Shown here: in pieces, positions 39,764 through 49,645 of the stretch | Layout: the number at the start of each line of letters is the position of its first letter | Numbering within the stretch: position 1 is the stretch's first letter | DNA from: Peromyscus leucopus | Taxonomy: Eukaryota > Chordata > Mammalia > Rodentia > Cricetidae | Length of the DNA stretch: 64,000 nucleotides | Assembly: GCF_004664715.2 (NCBI RefSeq) | Contig: NC_051071.1 | Span: forward strand, 93,110,936-93,174,935 | Reading direction: 5' to 3' | The notes under the pieces: model-generated | Database searches by the model: none | What the model was told of the DNA's origin: nothing | Seen by the model: only the letters and a program-made list of their open reading frames with translations | Position numbers and translations under genes: made by a program

Positions 39764-40030
39764 AGATCCAAGAGCCAGAGGGTGGAGCTAGCTATTAGCT
39801 AACCGTAGAGGTCTGGAGTTCTATATAGACAACAGACAGGTAGTGATATGTCTGGGTGGAAAGAGGAAGTGATAAGGTGGGATGGAGACAGGAATTCACC
39901 CCCTTTTTGATCTGAGGAGTCATGGAAGAGGTTACTGGCTGGCTCTGTTACTTCTCTGATCTTTCAGCATTTATCCTGATATCTGACTTTGGATTTTTAA
40001 TTATTAAGACCAATTAGAATTTGTGCTACA
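39764..40030 (+). mobile_element. 5' LTR (family A), left end unclear
   Basis: Aligns block by block with the 3' LTR at 42728-43022 (ctagctattagctaaccgta, ggaagtgataaggtgg, gcatttatcctgatatctga, ending tgtgctaca). About the first 50 bp are missing or unrecognisable. A primer-binding site follows directly. Confidence 0.8.
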
Positions 40031-40032
40031 AA

Positions 40033-40050
40033 TGGCACCCACCATTGGGC
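40033..40050 (+). other. Degenerate primer-binding site, tRNA-Lys1,2 type
   Basis: tggcacccaccattgggc matches the remembered tRNA-Lys1,2 site at 14 of 18 positions and sits 2 bp after the 5' LTR, where a retroviral element requires it. Confidence 0.7.
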
Positions 40051-40763
40051 ATGGATCCACATAGACCTGAGAAAGCTTAAAAAGATTCTAAATGCACGGA
40101 AATGGAGCCATACTGAGCTTCCTAGTCTCACAGTCTCATGCCAGCAGCCAAGCAGAGACATGTCTCCCAGCAGCTGCCTTCAAGATGGAGGGGGCTGCCA
40201 GTCACCATGAGCTAAGCAGTGTGGTGGGTTTCTGCAGCACTCTCTCTCACAGACCGTGGTACAGAGAGGATTCTCCTGGCCGCTGCCTGCATGCTTAAAC
40301 TATCAGCACAAGCTCTGGTAGTATGCTACATGGTGGATTTAGCTTTTGCCTAGCTGGATAAAAAGGCTAAAAGATACACAGTAAAAAGAGGTCTAAACAA
40401 CAACAACAACAAACACTTCTAAACAGGTTCCAAAGTGTTTTAGAGGTTCCAATGTGTTTTACAATGTGCATAGGCTTAAGAAAGAAATAAGAAAGGTATG
40501 GACAGTTATAGAAAGAAATAAATAGTTTAAAAATAATATAAAGTCTTTAAAGAGAGAAGTAAAGTAATATAAAAAAAAGAATAAGCCACGTAGAGATGGG
40601 AAATACACAGGGAGTCTGGATCCTGTACGCTATTGTGTTGATTTTGAACTTTTTGAATGATAATGAGCAAAAGACAGCTGCTAGCAGACATGGGCTTATG
40701 AACAAGACTGAAAAATTGAAACAACCTAGATACTTTAGGGCTATCTTATTTTTAAAAAATCAA

Positions 40764-40935
40764 GCTGGGCGGTGGTGGTGCATGCCTTTAATCCCAGCAC
40801 TCAGGAGGCAGAGGCGGGAGGATTTCTGTGAATTCAAGGCCAGCCTGGGCTATAGAGTGAGTTCCAGGAAAGGGCTGTAAAGATGTACAGAGAAACCCTG
40901 TTTCAAAACAAAACAAAACAAAGCCAAAAAAAGAA
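40764..40935 (+). mobile_element. B1 SINE inside the retroelement
   Basis: gctgggcggtggtggtgcat, full body, tttcaaaacaaaacaaaaca tail. Confidence 0.95.
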
Positions 40936-41529
40936 AGAAATTAAAAATATATTTGTCAAATGGAAATCAAAAATGTTTTGGAGTTTTGTTCCCACAGGAG
41001 ATAAGAGGTTGTGTATTTATTCCAGAATAATATGGATCAGGTATGATCAGGAGAGACCTTCTGAATCTTGACAGGTGATATCTATCAACAAAGTATACTG
41101 CTGGTCATCTCAGGACTTGTCCATTATCTCAAAATTTTCTTAGGGTCCCCCAAAGATTACCAGTGCCCCCAATCAACAAGAAGTAGTCTACAGAACTATA
41201 TCCACATTCCCAAAAATAAATTATGAATGTTTATTTTCATTTAAGGGGGGTTGGTTATAAATTGTTAATGGTTAATCTCTTTCTAAGAAGAAAGGGGGAT
41301 ATGATGCAAAAATGGTGGGAAAAAGATAGATAATTATAATAAAAAAAAGGGTAGATTATTGAATTTACTTTAATCAAAAAAAAACAACTGTTAATCTCAA
41401 AATATTTTACATTGGTATGGATTTTAGTTTACTGATACAAATTTAAAGTCAATATTGTTACAATGTATGTATATTTCTACTCTTGTTTAAGGGATTATGT
41501 TTATATAGCTCACTTAAAAATATAAGGCA

Positions 41530-41688
41530 AAGCTGGGCAGTGGTGGTGCATGCCTTTAATCCCAGCACTCAGGAGGCAGAGCCAGGTTGATCTCTGTGAG
41601 TTCAAGGCCAGCCTGGGCTACCAAGTGAGTTCCAGGTAAGGTGTAAAGCTACACAGATAAACCCTGTCTCGGAAAAAACAAAACAAAA

Positions 41689-41690
<2 letters not shown>
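41530..41690 (+). mobile_element. B1 SINE inside the retroelement
   Basis: agctgggcagtggtggtgca to ctgtctcggaaaaaacaaaa; a GT microsatellite follows at its tail. Confidence 0.95.

Positions 41691-41733
<43 letters not shown>
41691..41733. repeat. (GT)n microsatellite
   Basis: About 21 pure GT units directly after the B1 tail. Confidence 0.98.
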
Positions 41734-41734
<1 letters not shown>

Positions 41735-42714
41735 CAAAATTCTAGTTTTTGAAAGCTATTTTTATAAACTAGGATAATCAAGAAACAGATTAGTAATTAG
41801 TCATTTATGATGATCAAATGTGTAGATATGTTAGATGTGCTTTCAAGATCATATAGAGATATATTTTAGATAGATGGTCTTTAAATACTTCAAAGACCTA
41901 TAGAATATGGCATTTAAAATGTTTTATTAACCTAAGGTTTTTTTTTATGACAATGAGACATGTCTCCTCCTGGCATCACCAATCCACTTCAGAGAAAATG
42001 ATGGGCATCAAAGAAAGAAACTCCATATGGAATTTACTTTCTTTGTGGCAAAAGTTAGTCACTGGGCAAGAAGTACTCTTGCCTTGACTGCTGACAGTAT
42101 GCCATCCAAATTGGACAAGCAGGACACAAAAGGAAATAACTGCCAAACTTTGCGAAGACAAGGTAGGACAGCCCTTCAGAATACCCTGCTTCACAGAAAA
42201 GTCTGTCAGATATGCTAGGCCTGTAGACTGAAGATGGATGCCCCAATGTTGCAGAGGAACCTTCATTGACTGTCCAGGAAGCCAGCTGTTTCTGTCATTT
42301 TTCAAAATTTTTGGAAGTTGCTTGCTTGTACTTCTTTCTTACTCAGGTAATATTATTTTCTTCTTGGGTCTCTGATAGAGTTGAAGACTTTATAGTTATA
42401 GTTTTCCTTGTTACCAGATTCAGAAAAGAAATTCACTAAAGAGCTGTAATGTGTTTAGGGTTGAGAGACATGAAAAGATAGTTTTGGTAATGCAAGTTAG
42501 AACAGAGAGTGACTTAGGTACAACATTTTGGACTCACCAAGAAAGGATAGATAATGGAGCGTTTTCTCTGAATTTGTCAAATGTTTATGCACTAGACATT
42601 GTTGATGTATTTACTGCCTGCATGTATTATATTATATACATTATATAGTTATTATACTTGTTGTATATAGTTTTTCTTATATTAGTTATAACTTTTCTTT
42701 TTTTTACTTTAGAC

Positions 42715-42727
42715 AAAAAGGGGGAAA
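42715..42727 (+). other. Polypurine tract
   Basis: aaaaagggggaaa lies directly before the TGTGGTGA start of the 3' LTR, the plus-strand priming position of retroelements. A close relative is at 44011-44024. Confidence 0.8.
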
Positions 42728-43022
42728 TGTGGTGATATTTTGTGCCCTAACAAATAAAGCCTGCTTGAAGATCAGAGAGTGAAGCCAGCTACTAGCTAAC
42801 CATAGAGGTCTGTAGGTCTGTACAGATGGGAAGTGATATGACTGGGCTGAGAGAGGTAGTGATAAGAGACAGGAGCTCAGCCCCTTTTAGGTCTGAGGAG
42901 TCGTGGAAGTAAGAGGTGACTTCGGCTGGGCTGGCTCCTTTACTTCTCTGATTTTTCTGCATTTATCCTGATCTCTGACTCTAGGTTTTTAGTTATTAAG
43001 ACTATTTAGGATTCGTGCTACA
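42728..43022 (+). mobile_element. 3' LTR (family A)
   Basis: 295 bp bounded by tgtggtga and gtgctaca. An AATAAA lies about 27 bp from the start. It pairs with 39764-40030. Confidence 0.8.
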
Positions 43023-43370
43023 TACTAACATCTAAACTCTGATAAGGACTTCATGACTGCCTCATGATGTGGCAGATGGCATCACAGTGAGTGGAAATAC
43101 ATGGAGGAGAGGTTCCATGGTAAAGCAAGAAGCAAGTATTGATAGATCACTATGGTAGACCAGCACAATCCCTTCCGAGGGTAGGAAACCCCCTGACGAT
43201 TGTGCCTCCCATCTTAAAAGTCACACCACCTCAGCCTCATCACACTAAGGACCAAGGTTCTAACACAGAAAAACTGTGAAAGACACTCTAAACACATTCA
43301 CACAATAGTGGTTATCTACAGCTTCTCTTATATCTTCTTACTGAGTTCCTTAAGATTATTTTCAATGCTT
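43023..43370 (-). mobile_element. Old LTR-like repeat, continuation of 39685-39760
   Basis: Blocks such as cttcatgactgcctcatgat and a CA-rich tcacaccacctcagcctcat fit the reversed MaLR-like layout. Confidence 0.35.
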
Positions 43371-43470
43371 TTTGAAGCAATTTAATAAATTCTATTTATT
43401 TGGGGTTAGTCATGCAAGAATTAATGCATTCCTTTCTAGTGTCAGCCAGTATTCTGTTAAGAATTTTTGC

Positions 43471-43775
43471 ATTGGGCTAGGAAGATGGCTCAGTGGCAAA
43501 AACTCTTGCCAAAAAAAAGCAAGAGAACCAGAGTTCAGTTCCCAGAACCCATGTAAATGCCAGGTGGGTCTGGCACTCTGGCAGCAATTCCATCCTTTTA
43601 AGGAGATGGAATTGCTGAAGCAAACTGTCCAGTAAAACCCTACCTCAAAGAGCAGGGTAGAAGAGTGGGTGAAGAAGATTCCCAACACCAACCTTAGGTT
43701 TCTGCTTGTGTATGCACATACATGTACCCACACATAAAAACATGCATATATATGCACACATAGGACACACACATA
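43471..43775 (+). mobile_element. tRNA-derived SINE, diverged
   Basis: gggctaggaagatggctcag head, a ccagagttcagttcccagaa B-box part and a CA-rich tail; middle not assigned. Confidence 0.6.
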
Positions 43776-44010
43776 TATGTAAAGGAAATAAGTTTTGTAT
43801 TCATGTTTATGAGTTATACAGTTGTGCAACTTTTCTTTCTTGTGATTACTTTGTCATGCTTTGCCATCCAGGTAGTACTACCTCGAAGAGCATGTTAGGT
43901 AGTGTTCCCCAATCTGAGATGCAGAAAATCAAACTTGGATTCTCTCACAATATATAATGCTTTTGTCAACTCTAGATGTATGGAGGATTTTAACCTTTTT
44001 TATTTAAGGC

Positions 44011-44323
44011 AAAAAAAGGGGAAATGTGATATTTTGTTTGTGCTTTAACAAATAAAGCTTGCCTGGAGATCAGAGTGCAGAGCTAGCCACTAGAGGCCAG
44101 GCATGGTGGCACACACCATTAACCCCAGCACTTGGGAGGAGGAAACAGGAAGTGATATGGCTGAGCAGAGAGAGGAAGTGATAAGGCGGGGTGGAGACCG
44201 GAGCTTGGCCCTTTCAGTCTGATGATTCCTAGAGGTAAGAAGTATTTCTAGTGGCTGGCTGCTCTGCTTCTCTGATCTCCAGGCAAGCTTTATTTGTTAA
44301 AAGCAAACAAAATATCACCACAA
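44011..44323 (+). mobile_element. Family A LTR with polypurine tract and inverted ends
   Basis: aaaaaaaggggaaa then tgtgatattttgtttgtgct. The segment contains a B1-derived block (44095-44141). It ends with an inverted copy of its own start: 44274-44323 is the reverse complement of about 44025-44077, so both ends read as LTR 5' ends. Confidence 0.75.
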
Positions 44324-44524
44324 CCCACACCCCAGCAAGCAATCACTTCTGCAGCAGACCTCAGCAGAGTGTCCTCTGACTCAGCTCAACTCTGACACTA
44401 TCTGCTTAGAGACCATCAGATCCTACAGGTTGAGGGCTGAGTCCCAAACATTGTCTCACTTCTGGTACAAATGCCAAGCCCTAGTCTGTTTTACCAGGGT
44501 TTCCAACAGACCATTGGTAAGGCA

Positions 44525-45150
44525 ACTGTATTAGTCTTTTTTTTTTTACTGCTATGACAGAATACCAGGGCTCAAGAGATGACTCAGTCGTTAAGAGCAC
44601 TCATAGCTCTCGTAAAGAATGTAGGTTTAGTTCTTTTCTTAACACCCATATTAGTTTGCTCACAATGGCCTAAAACTCAATTCCAGGAAATCTGGCACTC
44701 TCTTCTGGCCTTCACAGGCACTCGAATGCAAGTGGTTTATGCAGGCACACACATATATACATACTATTAAAAAAAAAACCCAAGGCTAGGCACTTTACAA
44801 AGAAAAGGGGTTTGTTTAACCTAGTCATGGGAGTTCAAGGGTATGGTGCCAGCTTCTGCTCCTCTCTTGTGAGGTTATCCTCGCAGATGACCTCACGATG
44901 GCAGAAGTGCAAGAATGGTCACAAAATGAAACAGGAAGCAGATAGCGGAGAGGAACCACTTTTCCTCTTTAATGATAGATAGCTCACTCTGTGGGAACTA
45001 ATTCACTCTGTAAGACCAGCATTAACACTTTCAAAGGGCATCATCCCAATGACCTCTTTATCCTGCAATAAACCTGCCTATTAAAAATTTCACCACCACT
45101 TAATGTTGCCATTTTGGGGACAAAGCTTCTAACACATGAACCTTCAGGGG
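44525..45150 (-). mobile_element. MaLR-like LTR split by a B3 SINE
   Basis: gtattagtctttttttttt and tgctatgacagaataccag stand before the B3 at 44570-44783. The rest resumes at aaggctaggcactttacaaa and ends near caaaccacagcag. Confidence 0.55.
44570..44783 (+). mobile_element. B3 SINE
   Basis: ggctcaagagatgactcagt head, aatctggcactctcttctgg and an A tail. Confidence 0.8.
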
Positions 45151-45159
45151 ATGCACTCA

Positions 45160-45475
45160 AGCTGTCTCCAAACCACAGCAGCAAGTGAAAGGACTTTGCC
45201 TACACCACTGACTATAATAGTGAGAGAGAACTCTGAACACCCCAGCAGAGGAGCAATAAGTGGGCTGTAGCTTACCTGTACAATGAAATAAAGTATCAGG
45301 AAAAGTGAGCCAGATTGAATGTGAATTAATTCACAAGTGAATCTCAGAAACATGATGCCTACAAAAAGAGACTAAATACAGTATGCTTATGTAAAAATTT
45401 TAAATGTGTAACAGAATACAGCATATTGTGTATGGGGACACATGCAAATATGAACTACCTAAAACATGCTTTTAG
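45160..45475 (+). mobile_element. Old L1 ORF2-end fragment
   Basis: cctgtacaatgaaataaagt, gtgaatctcagaaacatgat and gactaaatacagtatgctta follow the order of the end of ancient mammalian L1. Confidence 0.5.
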
Positions 45476-45476
45476 T

Positions 45477-45798
45477 CACAGTTCTATGCTGTGAAACGAC
45501 ACCATGACCAAGGCGACTCTTATGAAAGGAAGCATTTATTTGGGGGAGTGCTTACAGATTTAGAGGCGTAGTCCAGTATTATCAACAGGAAGCATGGTGC
45601 TGAGAGTTATATCCTGATCTGCAAGCAAAGCAAGAACCTGGGCTTAGCAGGGCTTTTGAAACCTCAAAGCCATCCCTAGTGACACACTTCCTCCAACAAG
45701 GCTACACCACTTAATCCGATCAAAGTGTTCCACTCCCTGGTGACTAGGAATTCAGACATATGAGCCTATGGGGGCCATTCTTATTCAAGCCACCACAA
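45477..45798 (-). mobile_element. Rodent LTR-like repeat, left arm of an inverted pair
   Basis: gtgaaacgacaccatgacca start and gagcctatgggggccattct end, the reverse of the element at 45799-46136. Confidence 0.75.
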
Positions 45799-46136
45799 TG
45801 GTAGGTTTACTTGTTTGAATACTTAGTCACCAGTTAGTGGAACTGTTTGGGAAGGATTAAGGGGTGTGGCCTTGTTGGAGGAGGTGTGTCACTGGGGGTG
45901 TGCTTTGAGGTCTCAACAGCCCTTACCATTCCCTGTTAGGCCTCTCTGCTTCATGCTCGTGGATGAGATGTGACTTTCAGCTGCTGCTCCAGCACCATGC
46001 CTGCCTGCCGATGCCATGCTCTCCACCATGATGGTCATGGACTTACCCTCTGAAACTGTGAGCCCCCAGTAACTTCCTTCTTTAAGTTGCCTTGGTGATG
46101 TTGTATCTTCACAGCAACAGAAAGGTTACTAAGACA
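45799..46136 (+). mobile_element. Rodent LTR-like repeat, right arm of an inverted pair
   Basis: ttgtttgaatacttagtcac, ggtgtggccttgttggagga, ccatgatggtcatggactta and an aggttactaagacag end. Confidence 0.75.
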
Positions 46137-47100
46137 GGGATGACCCACCAGCCTCGTGTAATTGATGTCTCAGAGGGTCAGAGGGAAGAAGTAGGAAAGA
46201 GTTCTGGACATTCCTGTATTTTATGTAGGAATAAAATAAACAAATAACCAAACGAAAGTGGATTGAGTTGGAGGAAGAATTTTAAAACCAAATTTAAGTT
46301 TTCTTCTTCATTTTTTTAGTTTAAAAATTTAATGCCATAATTTTGATGACAGTGTAAATAGGTCTCAAAATAGGTCTCAAACTGTAGCTGTATATGTGAT
46401 ATAATACGCTCCAATTTGTCCTAATTTTCAATACAAGAAGCATGTAGAAAGGTTGTTCTAAGCTCAGAGGTTGACTAGCTGACACTGCTATCCAGGCCTT
46501 GAGAGGTTGAAATGTGGTTTGTCTAGACTGAGGTGTGTTCAAGATGCAAAATACAACCAGACTCTTTGAAATCTCTTTATCCTACATTTCCCCTAAAGAG
46601 CAGAACACAGACTTGATTAAGGAGTGGCGATTGCAGAGACAGTAACCAGCAGGCATCCAAGGCACCTAGTAGTGCTGGAGCTGGCTGACATCTGCTGGCA
46701 AAGAGAGAATGAACTCAATCAGAAGTGGGCTACAGGGGTGGCAGGCTCCCTGGAAGGAGTTCTGGGGCTCGGTGAGCCCCTCATTGGAAGAGAGTAGGGA
46801 TATAATTGGAGAAAAGGGCACATTTAGAACCTTGAGGGATCTTGAACAAGTGATGAACAGACATCTGAACATCTGTCTTCAAGAATAGTCAAGGCTATCC
46901 CACTGTCTACCTGCAATCTGGTCTGTAAAACTCACAAATGCCATACAAGGACAAGCTTGAGTTCTACCTTGTTCCAAGCCCCAGGAAGACCACTGACACC
47001 CCAACTCTTTCTGGAGGGAGCAGACAGCTCTGATCTGATTACAGAAGTCTTTTAAGGCTCATCTTCCCACCTGAAAGTGACTGTTTTCATGATAAAGACC
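46137..47100. other. Intergenic, nothing recognised
   Basis: No exon, SINE or LTR recognised; short frames only. Confidence 0.6.
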
Positions 47101-47103
47101 TGT

Positions 47104-47106
<3 letters not shown>

Positions 47107-47154
<48 letters not shown>
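47107..47154. repeat. (CA)n microsatellite
   Basis: About 24 uninterrupted CA units. Confidence 0.98.
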
Positions 47155-47157
<3 letters not shown>

Positions 47158-47847
47158 GCACTCAAGACCAATTAGCCTTGATGGCCTGACTCGAGGACCA
47201 CCATTAGATCCACACCTTGATCAGATGATAAGTAACAAAGGACATGACCATTTGTGCCTAGACATGCTTTTGTCTCCAGAGAACCTTGAGATGGTTCCTG
47301 GTGGGAACACCAGAGCTCTGAGCGTGGCGACATCCTGCAGCAGTGTGAGTAGGTGGCTGCACAGTGGCAGCTGAGCTTCAGAGTGGGAGAGGCAAAGTCA
47401 CGCATTTGAGGAAAAAATAACCTGAATTACACTTTAAAAAGCAGGAGGGGCTGTCATGGGCAGGCCCCCGCAGACCCTCCTCCAGGGCAGTTCCTGTTCC
47501 TATGGAGGGATGGGGTGGGGTGCAGTTGGGAAGTGCTGCAGCAAAGGGAAACTGAGGATGTGGGAATTCAAAGACCTCTGCTGGGAAGGGGTAAGCAGGA
47601 GAGATAACCTCCCAAGGTCCTAAGGAGAACAGTTTGGGAGATGGGATTCTGACAGCTAGCGGGGAGACATAGAAATTTATGGATTACCTCTTCTATAGAT
47701 TCTCTAGGGACCCAGACCTGTGGCCACTGAAAACAAGTCTCTCATCCAGACCAGGAGCCCTTTGAAGGTCACGTAGGACAGTCCCTCTAGAAAGAGGAAT
47801 GATAAACGCCAGCCTGAGCTGTAAAAGTACTCAGTTATTTGTGGCTG

Positions 47848-47851
<4 letters not shown>

Positions 47852-47898
<47 letters not shown>
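47852..47898. repeat. 47-base A homopolymer
   Basis: Uninterrupted A run with no recognisable SINE on either side. Confidence 0.97.
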
Positions 47899-47900
<2 letters not shown>

Positions 47901-48419
47901 TGCAAATAAGACAAATGTAGGAAGTTTTCAGAAAGCTTTCTCCCATCTGCAATTACTTTTACTGTTTAGTATTTTCCTTCATTTGCCATGTCTTTTCAGA
48001 TATATGAGCACACATGGCCTACTGTGTGCTTGGCCTTATTGCCCAAGGCTGGGACATTTTCCTTCTTCTCTGTACCTGACTGAGATCTCAGAAGCTGGCT
48101 GGTTCTACTACTGGAGGGGAAGAATGTTTTCCATGGAGGCACTTGGCCCAGAGCCACAGAGATGAAAGCAAACATCTGTTTCCTTTGCTGACTTTGGTCA
48201 TCTTTACACTCCCATGCCAACACTGAATCTGCACACAGTAAGTACCCCTCCAAGTGCCCTCCATGAATGAATACAAGTGGACGCTGCCAGCAACAAAAGT
48301 CCCCAAGTCCATTAAATACTTGAGAGCATCACAAAGTCCATTCCTTGTCAGTGTTTGTCCATTAGCCCCACCCATTCCTCCAACCAACACCCACATCCTA
48401 CTGTGCATCCTACTGCTGA

Positions 48420-48900
48420 GGAATATTTGTTTAACTATGTATAGATGTGTTGCATTTGATTTACTATGTAAAGATGTGTGTTGCATTTGTTTAATCATAT
48501 AAAGATGTGTTGCTGTTTTACATTGCCTGCATAAGGCACCTGATTGGTCTAATAAAAAGCTGAATGGCTAATAGCAAGGGAAAAGGTATAGGCTGGACTT
48601 CTGGGAAGGGAGAGTAAGTAGGAAGAGCAATTTAGGCTTGGAGGAGAAAGAAAAGAGACACCAGGGAGATGCCAGGGGCCAGACAGACAGACAGACACAG
48701 AGGAAGCAGGAAAGTAGGACATACGGAATGAAAGAAAGGTTAAAAAAAAAAGCCCCGAGGCAAAACGTAGATGAATAGAAAGAGGTTAAACTAAGTTAAA
48801 AAAGAGCTAGTAGGACAAGCCCAAGCTAAGGCCAGACATTTATAACTAATAATAAGTCTCCGTGTCTTTATTTGGGAGCTGGTTGGTGGCCCAAAGAAAA
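48420..48900 (+). mobile_element. Cricetid-type LTR (family B)
   Basis: Repeated tatgtaaagatgtgt blocks, cacctgattggtctaataaa, caagcccaagctaaggccag and ctttatttgggagctggttg. Second copy of the 37265-37945 family. Confidence 0.65.
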
Positions 48901-49360
48901 TGCCAACTACACTCTCCCACTGTATGTTATCGTAGGCATGCTATTGTGTGGATCCCACCATGTGGATCCCACCATCTGCCAGTTATTGAGAATATTCTAG
49001 ATATGTGGCCAGTTCTGCCCATACAAAACAGAGGAGGTCAGGCCTACCCCACAGGTTCATGGCTGTTCAAATAGCTGGCTTGGGGTTCAGCCATTTCTAC
49101 TTATAAGGGAGTAATTACTGTGATGGTTATAGGCTGGGGTCCAAGTGAACATGAGGACATAGACTTTTATTTGCCTGGAATATCATTGTAGGTCCTCACA
49201 TGTATTAAGTCACTGGATTGCCCATTGGAAACCCTCATCAGTTCTTCCTCATCCCTGGGCAAACCATAGTAAAGGTGTTCCTTTTTCTGGACTTTTTTCT
49301 AGGTAAAGCAACACAACATGGCCAAATTTCAGGAAAATGTTGCATCAATAGTAGAGATGA

Positions 49361-49500
49361 ACCCCAAGCAGTGGTGGAACATACCTTTAATCCCAGCACT
49401 TGGGAGGTGGAGGCAAGTGGATCTCCATGAGTGTGAGGCCAGTGTGGTCTACAGAGAGAGTTCCAGGACAGCCAGGCCTACACAGAGAAACCCTGTCTTG
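49361..49500 (+). mobile_element. B1 SINE
   Basis: ccaagcagtggtggaacata to acacagagaaaccctgtctt. Confidence 0.9.
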
Positions 49501-49523
49501 GGGGGAGGGGAAGAGTAGAGATG

Positions 49524-49645
49524 AAGCTGGGCATGGTGTAATCCCACCACTCGGGAGGCGGAGGCAGGCGGATTTCTTGTGAGCTCAAGAACAGCCTGGT
49601 TTACATATTGAGTTCTAGGCCAACCAGAGCTAAAAAAAAAAAAAA
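49524..49645 (+). mobile_element. B1 SINE, 5' deletion
   Basis: agctgggcatggtgtaatcc lacks about 15 bp, then accactcgggaggcggaggc and an A tail. It sits in tandem with the previous B1. Confidence 0.85.

Larger units (their letters stand above)
39764..43022 (+). mobile_element. Non-autonomous LTR retroelement, about 3.3 kb
   Basis: Order seen: 5' LTR, Lys-type primer site, about 2.7 kb internal region, polypurine tract, 3' LTR. The internal region shows no gag, pro or pol frame; it is AT-rich and stop-laden. Two B1s (40764-40935, 41530-41690) and a GT tract inserted later. LTR layout and Lys priming suggest class II (betaretrovirus-like) ancestry, possibly of the mys/MysTR kind known from deer mice; that name is a guess. 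Flanks look like parts of one older LTR-like repeat (39685-39760 and 43023-43270), so it probably inserted into it. Confidence 0.75.
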
